Below, one piece after another: positions 25,018 to 37,577 of a stretch of 64,000 nucleotides of DNA (within the stretch, counting starts at the first letter, position 1; each line of letters starts with the position of its first letter). The position numbers and the translations under genes were made by a program. The notes beneath the pieces are model-generated. The model did not search any database. It was not told the origin of the DNA and saw nothing but the letters and a program-made list of their open reading frames with translations. The stretch is from Dermanyssus gallinae (taxonomy: Eukaryota > Arthropoda > Arachnida > Mesostigmata > Dermanyssidae). The DNA is taken from positions 1 through 64,000 of the forward strand of contig QVRM01003958.1 in the NCBI GenBank assembly GCA_003439945.1, written 5' to 3'.

Positions 25018-25539
25018 ATCACCGGTCACCGTGGCCGTAACGACTCTCCAGCCAAAATGACCGCCGTCACACCGATATGACCTTTCAGCGGCAACGGCTC
25101 CACCCTGCAGCAGAGCTGGCTTATGGCCTCGCTGCTGCTACTCGACTCCTTGCCACAGCTCGCTGACCTACACTTGGCGGCTATATATGTATATATACAT
25201 ATATATATATGCAGACGCGGGCAATAGCCTTTTCTTGCAAAGTGCACTTAATTGTTACAATTGTTGAAAATGTGTAATTGTGGGAATTTTAAGGTTAATA
25301 AGGGATTTATAAAATTAAATAAATTTGCCGTCCGAATAAGACGCTTCCATAAAAGAGAAACAATGGCTCAGTGAAACAATAGTTTGTGTGTTCCGCCGAT
25401 ATCTCATTGCAAGTGAGATTTGCACGCCGCATCACTTCTGACATAGTGATATGACACATCAATGGAAACAGGAAAAACTGACTGACTGAAAATCGGGCTC
25501 AATTGGAACAGACTGCGAGTCTACTAGCACTAGGCCAGA

Positions 25540-26700
25540 CGGAATTCTGCAAATGAAAGTCAGAACCTTTGCGAAGGAGAACGGACTCCCTTCGACCTTC
25601 CTTTTCCCCGTGAGGGACGACACTGGCTATGCTAGTGAGGAAGATATCGCGGCCGGCTTGGCACTCGCTCCGGAAAAAGCAAGGCCATACTGCAAACGGT
25701 AAGGAAAAAGGTCGACCCCATCAAAGTATACCTGGCACGTCTGGACAGGTGCTTCACGGAGCTCGGCCACATAAAGATGAGCGCGACTAGGCGGCCAATA
25801 CAATCTCATGAGTTCTGCCAAACATTCACGGACCAAGAGGATACAGGCCCAGATTGCTGATATCATTGGCCGAGCCGATCGCGCTATTCGGGTCCTGGTC
25901 CGGCTCAAAGCCTGCTTAAAAGCGAAGAAGGCAAGAGAAACCCTTAGAAGCACGCAGAGAGTGGCGGCCCTTAGGATTATTCAAGCGTATCACACAGTTA
26001 GCAGTTAGGCGCTGCCTTTATACTGGCACGAGTGCCCCTCTGGCATCTAAAGGTAAAAGGGAGGCGAAGACTGTGGGACAACAACCAGAGCTGCAGTAAG
26101 GAAATAATGAGAGAGAGAAAGCAATGGAGACATGGCAGGCCAAATGAAACTCTATTCCTTCTTGTCTACAGGGGCATACTCTCCGATGCCTTATGCGGAA
26201 CATTACAAAATTGATACAGCGGTCGGGGCGGGGGGGGGGGAGAGCTTTATTGTTACCTCACGCAGATCCTTGCGGGAGAGGAGGACTTTCAGAGCTTCCT
26301 TTTTCGAAATAGAAATAAAACTCTCCCGGGGAGCTGTGTCTACTGCAAGGAAGGAGCGGAGGATAACCCGGCTCATACTCCTCTAAAGTTCCAGGTACTG
26401 GAGCAGGCCAGAGCTACAGTAATTGCAAAGCTCAAGGAAAAATTGACCAATAAAGGGCACGGAAGGGGAACAAATACCTGCTGTGCTAGCGCTCATGTGA
26501 CTTTGAATGATACGGGGGATAGGTGTTGGACAAAACACATCGAACGTGGAGGAAACCGTGACTGATCCCGGCCAATTGAAACCTGAGTCATCAGAGAGCA
26601 AAGCTCAAAGGAGGAGTGCGTTTAGTGAGTATGAATATCAGCGAAGTGACGTGCACCCGCTGGGGTCCAGTGCCATACCACACGAGATGCAAATTAGGAC
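25540..26700 (+). mobile_element. R1/I/Jockey-like non-LTR retrotransposon, degraded 3' part
   Basis: In shifting frames the plus strand gives GRADRAIRVLVRLKACL, then VAALRIIQAYHTVSS (the R...AYRTVS block that follows the RT domain in arthropod R1/I-like elements). YLTQILAGEEDFQSFLFR follows, and then CVYCKEGAEDNPAH (26335-26370), the C-terminal CCHC-type zinc knuckle. Stops and frameshifts are frequent and the catalytic RT core is not recognisable. It is the only retrotransposon coding remnant I see on the plus strand, and a different clade from the RLE family elsewhere in the window. Confidence 0.75.
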
Positions 26701-26719
26701 CCTTCTCATTCCTTACTTC

Positions 26720-27540
26720 TAGCAATAGTGCGTAACAATTAAATCCCTTTTCTCAAAAGAAGTCTATCATTCATTCAGACTTTAACTCACCATAAAATTG
26801 GTAGACAGTTAATTCATGTCTCACAATGAGTCACAATGAGGCAGTACGGTCTCACAGTATATATTTAACTTTGGATGATAAAAACGTTCATACAAATGAA
26901 AAATGAACCGCTGGCCGTAGATAAATGAACCGTAGTAGCATCTTCATTACCGCCTCAATAAACTGAACCACAATCCTGCTACTTGCACTACACATATGAC
27001 GCAACAATAGCGAACATTTTCGGCAAATTCCTATGCACCAAGCTTCAAGCATTTCTAGGAATAGATTCGGCATGCTTCAGCCTTGGCAAATTACTGCTGT
27101 CGAAAAAATGGCCCAGTTTCTCCACAATGGTTTCATTTAGTACAGCACAATATGCCCTGACGCAATTGAAACTTCCACTGAGTTCCACGACGGTCTTCAC
27201 TTTACGGTCTTCTACACTCAAAACGAGTGACGTCCAATATCTGGCTGAAAGGCGGCTTTGAAAACATTGTCCTACTACAGGAGTTTCTCCCAAATGGAGG
27301 CGCCGAGTAGCCACCAGCGCCATCTGGTCTTCTAGTGACACAGACTGATTGTCAAATTTTCATCAGCAACGTACTACGAGGTTTCGTCACCAACAAGTTA
27401 AGCTTCAGCGCCAACTCCTCCATTCGCGAGTATTATTTTAAAGTCTAAAGGGGCACTGAAACAAACAAAAAGCACGTCAACGCCCACTCCTTCACTAAAG
27501 CAGCGATACGACCCCGTACACATCAAACAGCAAACTCATG
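26720..27540. other. Intronic stretch, unassigned
   Basis: Unique sequence. Overlapping ORFs on both strands around 26983-27341 lack any motif I recognise; it may be an old element remnant. Confidence 0.35.
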
Positions 27541-27544
27541 TCGG

Positions 27545-27712
<168 letters not shown>

Positions 27713-29086
27713 GTGATAATGAAAAAAAACACTTCACGTATATATATTCTGTACGACTGCATGCACCTTTGTTCATCTCTTCCCCCCCCCCCCACACAGA
27801 TATCTATCTTAAGATTTGTTCTTGAATGTTCATCACCTTAGCGACTACGTTCGCTCTACCTGTACCTTATATCCGAAAAAAACGCCCTTCTTTCTCCATA
27901 GAGGGCAATTTTGCCAATCAACTCACAACCACACGGGAGAAATGTAGGGGTGTGTGTGTGTTTGGTCATTCAGCAGAACGCTTTAATCTATCTGTTTTTC
28001 TTTTGTCACGATTTACACCACCTCTCTCTCCCTGTCTCCTGCTTTAACATTTATCCTTAAACACCCAAAATACATAGTCACAACCACATACACACACACA
28101 CACAGACACATATATACACAAGACGACGCGAACCAGCAACATGCACACTTTAAACATACTGCTACGAGACATGTTGTTGTATGTTGTATAATGCACATTG
28201 TTGCTGCTGCTGCTGCTGTTGGGTCTGCCTTTGTCATTCAATTCGCCTCACCGGATTCGATTGCCTATCTACATTTGCGAGGACAAACATATGTTCCTTT
28301 GTTACTAAAAAAAAACGTGGAGAAAGGGGGCGGGCGGGGAAAGAAACCTAACAACGAATGCCCCGTCTATTTGTTGGCGAATTGGCTGAATTGCAGGTGG
28401 TGGCGGATGGACCGACGGACGGACAGGGAAGGACGGGTGATCTAGATGTCTCCACCGACGTCTCCGAGAGCGCTTTGTCTACAGAACACGGTGGTGTCGG
28501 GCGTGTTCGACTTTCAGGTCACGGCACTTTCCTCTCTCGGGCGCGCGTTCGTTCGAATCTAGCTGAGCTCCGCCGAAACTTCGTCGGACGATCCCCAACA
28601 CCGAGTAGAAGAAGAAGAAGACGAAAAAGAAGAACGAAAAAACGCCAGCGAGGCCAACGAAGCGCCGAAAGCAAATACCGCTGCAGACCCGCACACAAAC
28701 ACTCAAATACACACACTGCAAAGCGTAGACAGTGCGCATATACAAGATACTGAAAGAATTTGCCTGTGACACACTGCTCCCGAGACACGTACGCTTGTCA
28801 CGCTACGAATATATATACATATATATATATATATATTCAAAATCGAATTGCTATATATATATAAATTCGAACTCAAATTGGCTGCACTGTAAGTAAGCAG
28901 CGTCCGCACTCGACCAAGTGATAAAAGCACAGACGACATGAAGGTGAAACAGATGAACTTGGACTTGAATAAATGAAGACTTCGACGCCACCGCGTCGCT
29001 GCAGCAGCATCCGCGGCGCCGTGCGTCAAAAGAGATGTATCATCATGTGACGGTTCCATAGACGAAAGCTTTCCAGCTCTGCACAG

Positions 29087-29255
<169 letters not shown>

Positions 29256-29350
29256 CGCGATTTAGGTATATATTTAGGGGGGATGATAATGCACCATCTC
29301 TTTTTATTGAGACAACTGTGCTCCCCGTCTTTTTGTCCGATCACAGTTGA

Positions 29351-29422
29351 TTAAATCCACTCCGGCATTCACCTTGTCTAAATTGGAAACCATTAAAAAT
29401 GAAAACCAATTTAAGAGTGGCC
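29351..29422 (-). mobile_element. Truncated SINE fragment (body only)
   Basis: The reverse complement matches the body of the SINEs at 4581 and 30915, from GGCCACTCTTAAA to AATGCCGGAGTGGATT. Both the tRNA head and the A-rich tail are missing, and about 8 bp differ in the middle. Confidence 0.75.
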
Positions 29423-29486
29423 ATATAAAGCTGCCATTACTAATCTTAAAATTACATAATTGTGCTAAGTTTAGGTATACCGACGA

Positions 29487-29537
<51 letters not shown>

Positions 29538-29543
29538 GTATAA

Positions 29544-29587
<44 letters not shown>

Positions 29588-30669
29588 CTTTGTATATGTA
29601 TTAACATTATTATTTTACGATGCTGTGAGTGGGTGAAATAACCAGACTTAACTGCATCTAAAACGCGACGACATGAAGCCCATTTCGTCTTTTTGTTTTT
29701 GAAGTACACGTTTAGCTGCCATGGTAAGCTAACAATCATTAGTTAGCCAGCAGAAGCTGGTTACCGACTGCATTGGTTAAACTTTGTTAAGCTATCGTGC
29801 TATAGGTATTATCATCATCATCATCATTATTAAGCTGGTGACCTCGATGACGACGATAACCATGATGATGATGATGATGATGACGACCTAATCATTATTT
29901 TTATTATTACGACTACAATACATCGGCCACTTCGCGTCGTACTATTTCATCTGCGGCCACTATCACGTGAGATGGTCCTCCCCTCCTGTATTATCATCAT
30001 AATCATCATCATCGCCATCACCAGCATCAGGATCATCACCACCACCACCGACATCATCATAAAAGTCAAAAAATACTCTCATCAGCACAAGCAGGAGCGG
30101 TGGCGGCAGCGGCAGCAGCAGCAGCAGCAGCAGAAACATCTCAATGGTTCTGATAATCAGAATCGCCAGATCCAGTAAGTACTACATACAACATGACAAC
30201 AAGATCGTGACGCCAACAAAAGCAAGAACACTCACCGCCCCCATCATTATAATCATAATCATCATCATCATTATTATTGTTATTATTACTTTCATCATCA
30301 TCATCATCACCATCACCATTATCGTCATGATCAACGACGTCGGCGACAGTGGCAACAGCAGCAGCAGCACCACCACCATCATCATCATCATCACTAGCCG
30401 TAGTAAGAACGTATTAATAAGAACGTTGTGATACCTTTGGTAACAACGGCCCAATAAGGTTGTGCGCGCTGTGCCAATAACACTCCTACCTCCTTCCCGC
30501 CGCTCTCCCCTCCATCTCTCTCTCTCTCTCTCTCAACGCTTCTTGTTACTCTTCTCGCCCGCGGTCACGTTCTTTAGTCGTGCACATACAGCAACTTGCA
30601 GACATACAAACATGTATATATATATATATATACATACACACATGTATATATATATATAGACATACACAC

Positions 30670-30707
<38 letters not shown>

Positions 30708-30914
30708 TCGTTCGCTGCTCGCTTGCGGACGACGCGTCGAGGAGTCTGTGTCGTGCGTTACACAAAGGAGATCCCCGGCCATACCACCATGTTCAGTAGC
30801 ATTGCAACTACTACGACTACCCTTACTATCTAGTAGGTATGCTTAAACAAACACGTGTGCATCATGTGGCACGATTACATCACTCATATATATATATATA
30901 TATATATATACACA

Positions 30915-31117
30915 CCGAGCAAGATGGCTTAGTGGCAAAGCCTTTGCCTTGCATTCGGGAGGACTGGGTTCGAGATCCAGACCGGCCACTCTTAAACTGG
31001 TTTGCATGGTTTCTAATTTAGACAAGCTAAATGCCGGAGTGGATTCAAAATTGGCCATGACATGGAAAAAAACCTTACACGGGCATTAGCCTTACGGAAA
31101 ATCTAAAGAAAAAAAAA
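30915..31117 (+). mobile_element. tRNA-derived SINE, full-length copy B
   Basis: Same structure and length as the copy at 4581: A-box, B-box (GGGTTCGAGATCC), central body, conserved 3' end GGGCATTAGCCTTACGG and an oligo-A tail. It is inserted directly after an (AT)n array. The two copies differ at scattered positions but are otherwise collinear. Confidence 0.88.
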
Positions 31118-31950
31118 CGTGTGCGTGTATCTTTGTTGACTTCAATGTTTGCTGCATGGGGGACGAGCAAGTGTCAATGCCGTTCTACTGGCCGCCTCCA
31201 CAGACGAGGCAGTCGGCGACTTGACTTCCACCTTATGCTGGAAGCAGGTGTGAAGCAGCGAGAGAAGTTAGGTTAGTTCAGGTAGCGTACTGCTAGCCCG
31301 ATTTGTTGTTGCCGAGGTTATTGCAATATGTTTTCAGGTAGTATCATTATTTAGATTTCGGCGTCAGTTCCACACCACTCTATAGATGTTCATTCATTGT
31401 GGGTTCATGCATTGATGATTCCATTGAAAGGCGATGAGATCGCACAGTTTGCCAAGATGGCAAGAGGCACGCACGGTGTCACGATGAACAAGCTGCTGGA
31501 TGCTTCATCTGCGTGACTACTCCACATGCGGCGAGGAAAGTCGCAGTCTTCTCAGGCCCAGTAGGCTGGCGCGTAGAAAAGTCGTCTAAAAGACGCTTTG
31601 CAGCTCCCGGTAGACGTATTAAAAACGTTTAGGGTAGGCACTCTGCCATATGCCAATCGCTCGTCACTATGCCGCCCTCCTTCAGTTCATCCATCTCCGT
31701 ATTTATATATATATATATATATATATATAAGAAGACCAGGCACTTTGCATCATCCCTAGTGACTTCTAGCCTCCTACGGCGATGACGACGATCAATATAT
31801 GAGCACAACGGCAGTAGAACAGCCTGTGAGCGCTTAAACTCACGAGACTACACGAACAATATCCGTAGTACCACGCACGCCGTGCTGTCTACGCCAGCCA
31901 AGATATTCCCTCCCATCATGAAACTGACCAACAAACCCGTATACAGACAT

Positions 31951-31954
31951 ATAT

Positions 31955-32012
<58 letters not shown>
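31951..32012. repeat. (AT)n array
   Basis: AT dinucleotides with one phase break (ATAATAT). Confidence 0.9.
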
Positions 32013-32015
<3 letters not shown>

Positions 32016-32019
32016 GCGT

Positions 32020-33980
32020 GTTTGCGTGAAGGGGGAAGGGCAAATTTGTAATTGCTTCATTTACTTTAGTTCAACGAAATTGTTTTCTCATTTGCTCTAT
32101 TCTATACAACTTGTTCGCTTTCGGCGAACGCACACAGAGTTTGCTGTTGCTAAATCTCTATGGCAGCTTCTCTGTCTCGGACATTGGTGGTTTGTAAGGA
32201 ACATGGATCGGCTGGCGGCCGAGTGAGCACCATCTACTACTGCTACCTATATCGGTCGACTTCGTGGTAGGTTTGTTTCAAGAGAGAGTGCCACCACCAC
32301 CACCACCAGTAAGCGGAAAGCCTGTGTCTGGATATCTGTCTGTGTATAAGTGAGGGCCCTTTTAATGACCGTCGAGATCGAAGCGCGTGACTGAACCCGT
32401 AAGGCTGTTTCTTCTCAGCATTGTTTCGTTGTCTCACTGTTTTCTCCCCCTGGTCGCTGACGTCGGCACTGCTACACGGCTGCTGCTGCTGCAATATGGT
32501 GATGACGAAAACCGTCATCACAAGAGCTATCATTACTTCAAGTACCAGTGCTAGTACTGCTATACTGCTAAACTGCTACTACTTACGTTTCTAAGGAAGT
32601 ATTGGCAGCATTGACATTTGTCCAGCAGTGATTCCTTCCCTTAATCTCTACGTACTTCTGTCTACTCAGCCCTATTCCTCTCTCTCTCTCTCTCTCTCCC
32701 GCTCATTCATCCTCTCATGTTCGTTCTGCCTTTGCCTGACCTATCCAGACTAGCAACAGCGGCGGCAGCAGCAGCAGCAGCAGCTTGTGGAAACAAGTCA
32801 GAGCCTTAAAGGTAGCGAATCAAATATGCTGCCGATTTGCCGCGTCGCGTTGACCCGCAGCAGCAGCAGTAGCAAGCAGACAACACATCACTCGAGCTCA
32901 GCGGTCAGCGTATATACATGATACAGAGCAAGCAATTCAGCAGTTTTTCCAGCTCTTCCACCTCTCGCCCTCCCCCCCCCCCTTTCTCCTGTGCCCTGTC
33001 TCTGTGGTGTCATTCAGCTCTCCCCCGTCACTATCGCTCTGGGGAGGGAAACGCCATCATCGTTATCTTTCCAGATGACAGCATATTCATGTCACGGCAC
33101 TCGCTAGTTAACAAGCGTGTTGAAGTGACTTTGCTGTTGTTGTTGTTGTTGTTGCTGCTGTTGTCGTTGCTGTTATTGTGGTTGTTGTTGTTGTTGTTAT
33201 TTTGTTACTGTTGTTGTCATTGTCGGTGGCATTGTTCATTTTTAACCTCGAGCCAACGAGCATCTCAATATATCTATATTTATCTCCCGTTGATTGAGAT
33301 CATTTGAGACCCGGCGGCTGGCCAATTCCGACTGAGCGAATTTGTCACGCAAGCAACAATAACAGCGACAACAACTACAGCAGCGGTTGAGCAACAAAAC
33401 TAAAAACGACAACGACAAAGACTGTGACAACAACAGCCCCCTACAGGCCGTTTGCAAAACAACGCAGTTTCGTATCATATCACTTTACTAACGGTGCCTA
33501 CATACTAAAAGAGTCTATGAGCCGAGGTGGTGGACAACAACTGATTGGCTTGGCGCCCTTTGGCGGTCGCACTCGACCCTGCCTTATCGACACTATGCGC
33601 AGTAGATACAACGAACCCCCATACCCTCTTCTTCAGCATGCGTTCATAAGCACGGGTGAAAACGAAATGATGACATCTAGTAGCCCCCTCTTTCCTACCA
33701 GCCCTACAGAAGGTTCCACAGACCGGTGTCAAAAGGCGTTTCTTTTTTCCTTTTTCTGTGCTAAGTTCACTGCCACTTCGTCGGCTACCCTCGCGGTCGC
33801 TTTTCGCCTAAGACTTCGCCCAGCATCCCGCACTTCGCATTCGCCGTGCCACCAAACGGAAGCGCGTCAGTCGAAGGTGCCCACACACGCTTGTATTATC
33901 TCCGCAAAGAAACCACCGCCCATGGCTCGTGCCTACGTACACCAAGCGTGCAACTACGGATCTGAATACAGAGGCCAGCA
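32020..33980. other. Intronic stretch without recognised genes
   Basis: Unique sequence, CT runs and a GTT array at 33131-33215. An open frame at 33424-33980 encodes no recognisable domain. Confidence 0.5.
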
Positions 33981-33981
33981 C

Positions 33982-34051
<70 letters not shown>

Positions 34052-34112
34052 TATTATAATATATATATATATATATCTATTATATATATAATAGATATAT
34101 ATATATATATAT
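33982..34112. repeat. (AT)n array with phase breaks
   Basis: AT dinucleotides with TATTCTATTATAAT interruptions, so adjacent blocks are out of phase. Confidence 0.9.
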
Positions 34113-34204
34113 ATATTCGTAAGTCTTAGGATAGTTGCATAACGTCCATACGTTCCTAAGCTTTACCCCGATTACTGTAGCCTGTTTGCCTTTCTAGATT
34201 TCAA

Positions 34205-34246
<42 letters not shown>

Positions 34247-34249
34247 CAC

Positions 34250-36440
34250 ATCATTACACACTAACAAAAATCTACCCGACTACATAAAATGCATATTCAA
34301 CAAATGAATAGCAAGAATAATTATAACCTCCCCAACGCCAACCACAGCAGCGGCTACAACAACAAAGGTATAGCTTGTCAGAAGGGCTCGAAACCTTGTT
34401 AATCACAGGCAGACAGTAAGAGACGAAACATGACAACAACAAAAAAAGACGGGCTGCCTCCTATCACACATGATGATCCATTCATGCATTCATCCAATGG
34501 TTGATGAATTGCACCGCAAATAGGCGACGGCATAAATGAAGCTAACCGAGCGGTCATAATTGCAGTCCGAGTGGTCCGTGGAGTGGTCCCGGATGGTGTA
34601 AAAACGTTAAAAACCTTGCCATCACGAACCATTGCACAACCGATTCGGTGTTCTGCTCGTAAAGTAAGCTCGCCACCACCGTCCGTCCCACTGACTGAGT
34701 GACTGTCCGGCCACAGCAACGCGAGACGAGGGTCGTATGTAACGACGCTGGCTGGTGAGGGCACAACGCTGTCGACTATGTCGCAGAGAGCATTTGTGTC
34801 GCAGAGGAAATGTCATCATTTCGTCTAACTGACAGCGAGCCTAAGAGAAGCAAATGAGCCTCTCCTAACCACACGTCCGCAAGCACGTACGCTGGACAAC
34901 AAGAAGAACACCCGATCAAATATGAATTCGCACAAATGAGCAGTCGACCCAAATAGAAGAGACCTGAAATGCTGACGACGACGACGACGATGATGACGAC
35001 GACGACGATGATGACGACGACGACGAGTTCACCAAGATGGCGCCCGCCGCAAAGCTCGACGTCGAAAGACGTCGAGTGTCTGAGGTGAAACGATGAAGGA
35101 AGATGGTGGGGCAACATCGAACAACGATTAAAGTAGATGATGAGTCCAACAAGATTTGAGTGTATCCAGCAAAACAATCCACAATACGAACACAAGGGCA
35201 GATGAAGTCGAGCAAGTAGAAAAATTGAGCGAAACCTAAGACACAAATGTATACCCACAGGCAAACACGCACGCACACACACACACACACCCACCCACAT
35301 ACATATGGCCACAGATGGATTGCCTATCGCCGAGACAAACTTCCACGGACTTTGACGAGCTCTTCCCGTACCCTACTAGCGGCATACTTAAGTCGGCGTC
35401 GTGCACAAAACCATTTCGGGTTCTGACCAGATCTGCGCTAGGCAGACAGACCACAACCGTACCAGGCATAATAGCGGCAAACGCACGAATATACACAAAT
35501 GTCCCTAGACATACGCTGCGAGGCAGGTATTTCATTTTATTTATGTGTTGTTAATGTGTTGCTAGAGGACATAGAGAATATCATCGGTATCGGCCAAAGC
35601 CGCTTTTCGCAAGAGTTCATACTCCTATAACATAAGGGAATACGAGTAGAAACTCAACGCATATTACCTAGCCTGTTCTTAGAATGGGTTTAAACACAAC
35701 AACGCATATTAAACGACTTTCTGCATAACTGCGGGTTATCGGCGTACACCTATGTTGCATGCATTTTTGAGTAATTGAGCTTTTACTGATATCTAACGGT
35801 TTCATAAAATTCCAAATATATTTTTGCAATTGGAGCGTGTGATACAGGAACTAAACGCATAGGATACATTGGAGGAGATATACCACAATATAAGATCGGT
35901 GGACATTTAAAAGCATTTGTGTGCGCTGAACTTGGCAAGCATCTCTCTCGAGCATGGTAATTAACTGCTAGCCGTGTTCAGCAGTGCAAAATGTAAGAAA
36001 ATACGTGACGAAAAACAAAGTACACAAAACGTGTAATAACGAGAAGAATGTTCTTTGTAAAATATGATCAATATGCTAATACGGAATAACAACGCTCGAT
36101 GACCATGAACAGGCAGATGAGAAGCTTGAATTTGGCCTAATTACCGTATGCATACGTGGCTCCTATTTGTGTCTAGCCTTAGTGTCGCACAAATAGTTCG
36201 AGCCAAACACACAACGGTCAATGTTATACGAATGAAACCCCCTAAGCACGTATCATGTTAAAGCGTACAAACAAGTGGACACCGTCGGGACACATCTTCT
36301 TAGGCCTACACGAACGGAATCCCCTAAAATCAAATCCTTGGCAGCGTCCTCTAAACCCTCTACCCCTCCTCTACGCAAGCGTCTGATATCGAGCACTGAT
36401 AGGAGAGCATCGTCTCATGTGACCCACATTTACATATATA
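34250..36440. other. Intronic stretch without recognised genes
   Basis: Unique sequence with an ACG/ATG triplet run at 34975-35025 and a CA run at 35272-35300. Nothing else recognisable. Confidence 0.5.
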
Positions 36441-36446
36441 CACACA

Positions 36447-36880
<434 letters not shown>

Positions 36881-37043
36881 GCATATAAATAACGCAAAAT
36901 GTTTTTCCTTTTATAATCTGCCTACTAGTGAGCCTAACTTGACGAAGTGAAGAATCACTGACAGGCGAGCAATCATAATCTCACCGCAACTACCTACTAC
37001 TACTACTACTACTCTTACTAATACTGCGAATACAACAGACAGC

Positions 37044-37049
37044 ACTCAC
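37044..37049 (-). other. Splice donor of MARK coding exon 1
   Basis: The minus strand reads AAG|GTGAGT, a strong consensus 5' splice site, immediately after codon 114 (Lys). Confidence 0.9.
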
Positions 37050-37391
37050 CTTCGCAAAATTTCCCTTGCCAATGGTTTTGAGCAGGCGATACCTCCCGAT
37101 ATGAGGCTCATCGGATCTCGGCTGTGTAGATCCTGATCTGCCCGATCCGGAGGTCCGACTGCCCGGACCACCACCGCCCGCGCCACTACCACCACCCGCG
37201 CCGCCTGCTCCGCCGCCGCCCGCGCCGGAACCGGCAGAGGCGCCACCGCCCGTAATCGCCTCTCGTGTCCCCATTCCCGTCGCGCCACTGGCGGACACTG
37301 GGGCAGTGTGGACAGGTGCCTCCGACTCGGCTACGGTGGGCAGGGGCGGTATGGCTTGCGGAGCCCGTACGATGCCGGGCCCCGCGCTCAT
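37050..37391 (-). CDS. par-1/MARK: MARK/Par-1 serine/threonine kinase, first coding exon (partial gene)
   Basis: Encodes the N-terminus of a microtubule-affinity-regulating kinase (Par-1), a cytoplasmic and cortical kinase that phosphorylates microtubule-associated proteins and polarity factors. The 114 codons from ATG 37391-37389 give an Ala/Pro-rich start, a Gly/Ala/Ser stretch at about residues 48-78, then HIGRYRLLKTIGKGNFAK at residues 97-114. This is the hallmark start of the MARK kinase domain, with glycine-loop residues G108 and G110. The exon ends at a GTGAGT donor inside the loop, and the next codon (Val) is supplied by the exon at 8141. Sequence context GCG before ATG gives G at -3, and A follows at +4. 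The frame stays open upstream to a stop at 37575-37577 with no other ATG, so an alternative upstream exon could extend the protein. The identification rests on the kinase motif; the leader is not conserved enough to help. Confidence 0.93.
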
Positions 37392-37577
37392 CGCGATCAC
37401 ACCAACCGTCGTCCTGCCGCTGTTGCTGCTCCCGCTCCGGTTGAAGTTGCTCCACCACCAGTTGTTCCTTCCTGAACTGTCCTGCTGAACGACGATGACG
37501 ACGACGAGGAGCTGGTCGCTCGATCGCTCGCTGAGCTGACGACAGCTGGAGTCGCTTATCGACCTGCCTTGTCGTCA
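37392..37577 (-). other. Upstream in-frame open stretch / probable 5' leader of MARK exon 1
   Basis: Reading back from the ATG at 37391, the frame stays open for 61 codons to a TGA at 37575-37577. It has no ATG and translates to a Ser/Asn/Arg-rich stretch with a WWW run. It could be 5' UTR, or coding if an upstream alternative exon splices in; Par-1/MARK genes commonly have alternative N-termini. No acceptor site is obvious enough to call. Confidence 0.45.

Larger units (their letters stand above)
22200..25500. other. Intronic stretch without recognised genes
   Basis: Unique sequence with GA-rich tracts (23400-23520), CAG runs, an (AT)n at 24452-24487 and a CAA array. No conserved coding motif. 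Confidence 0.55.

Noticed and set aside
28358..28753. 131-codon plus-strand frame with an Arg/Lys-rich end
   Set aside because: The basic stretch comes from an AGA/GAA repeat; no known domain or splice context.
33424..34059. 211-codon open frame on the plus strand
   Set aside because: No recognisable motif, ends in Tyr-Ile repeats from an (AT)n array, and lies on the strand opposite to MARK within its intron. Chance openness is more likely.
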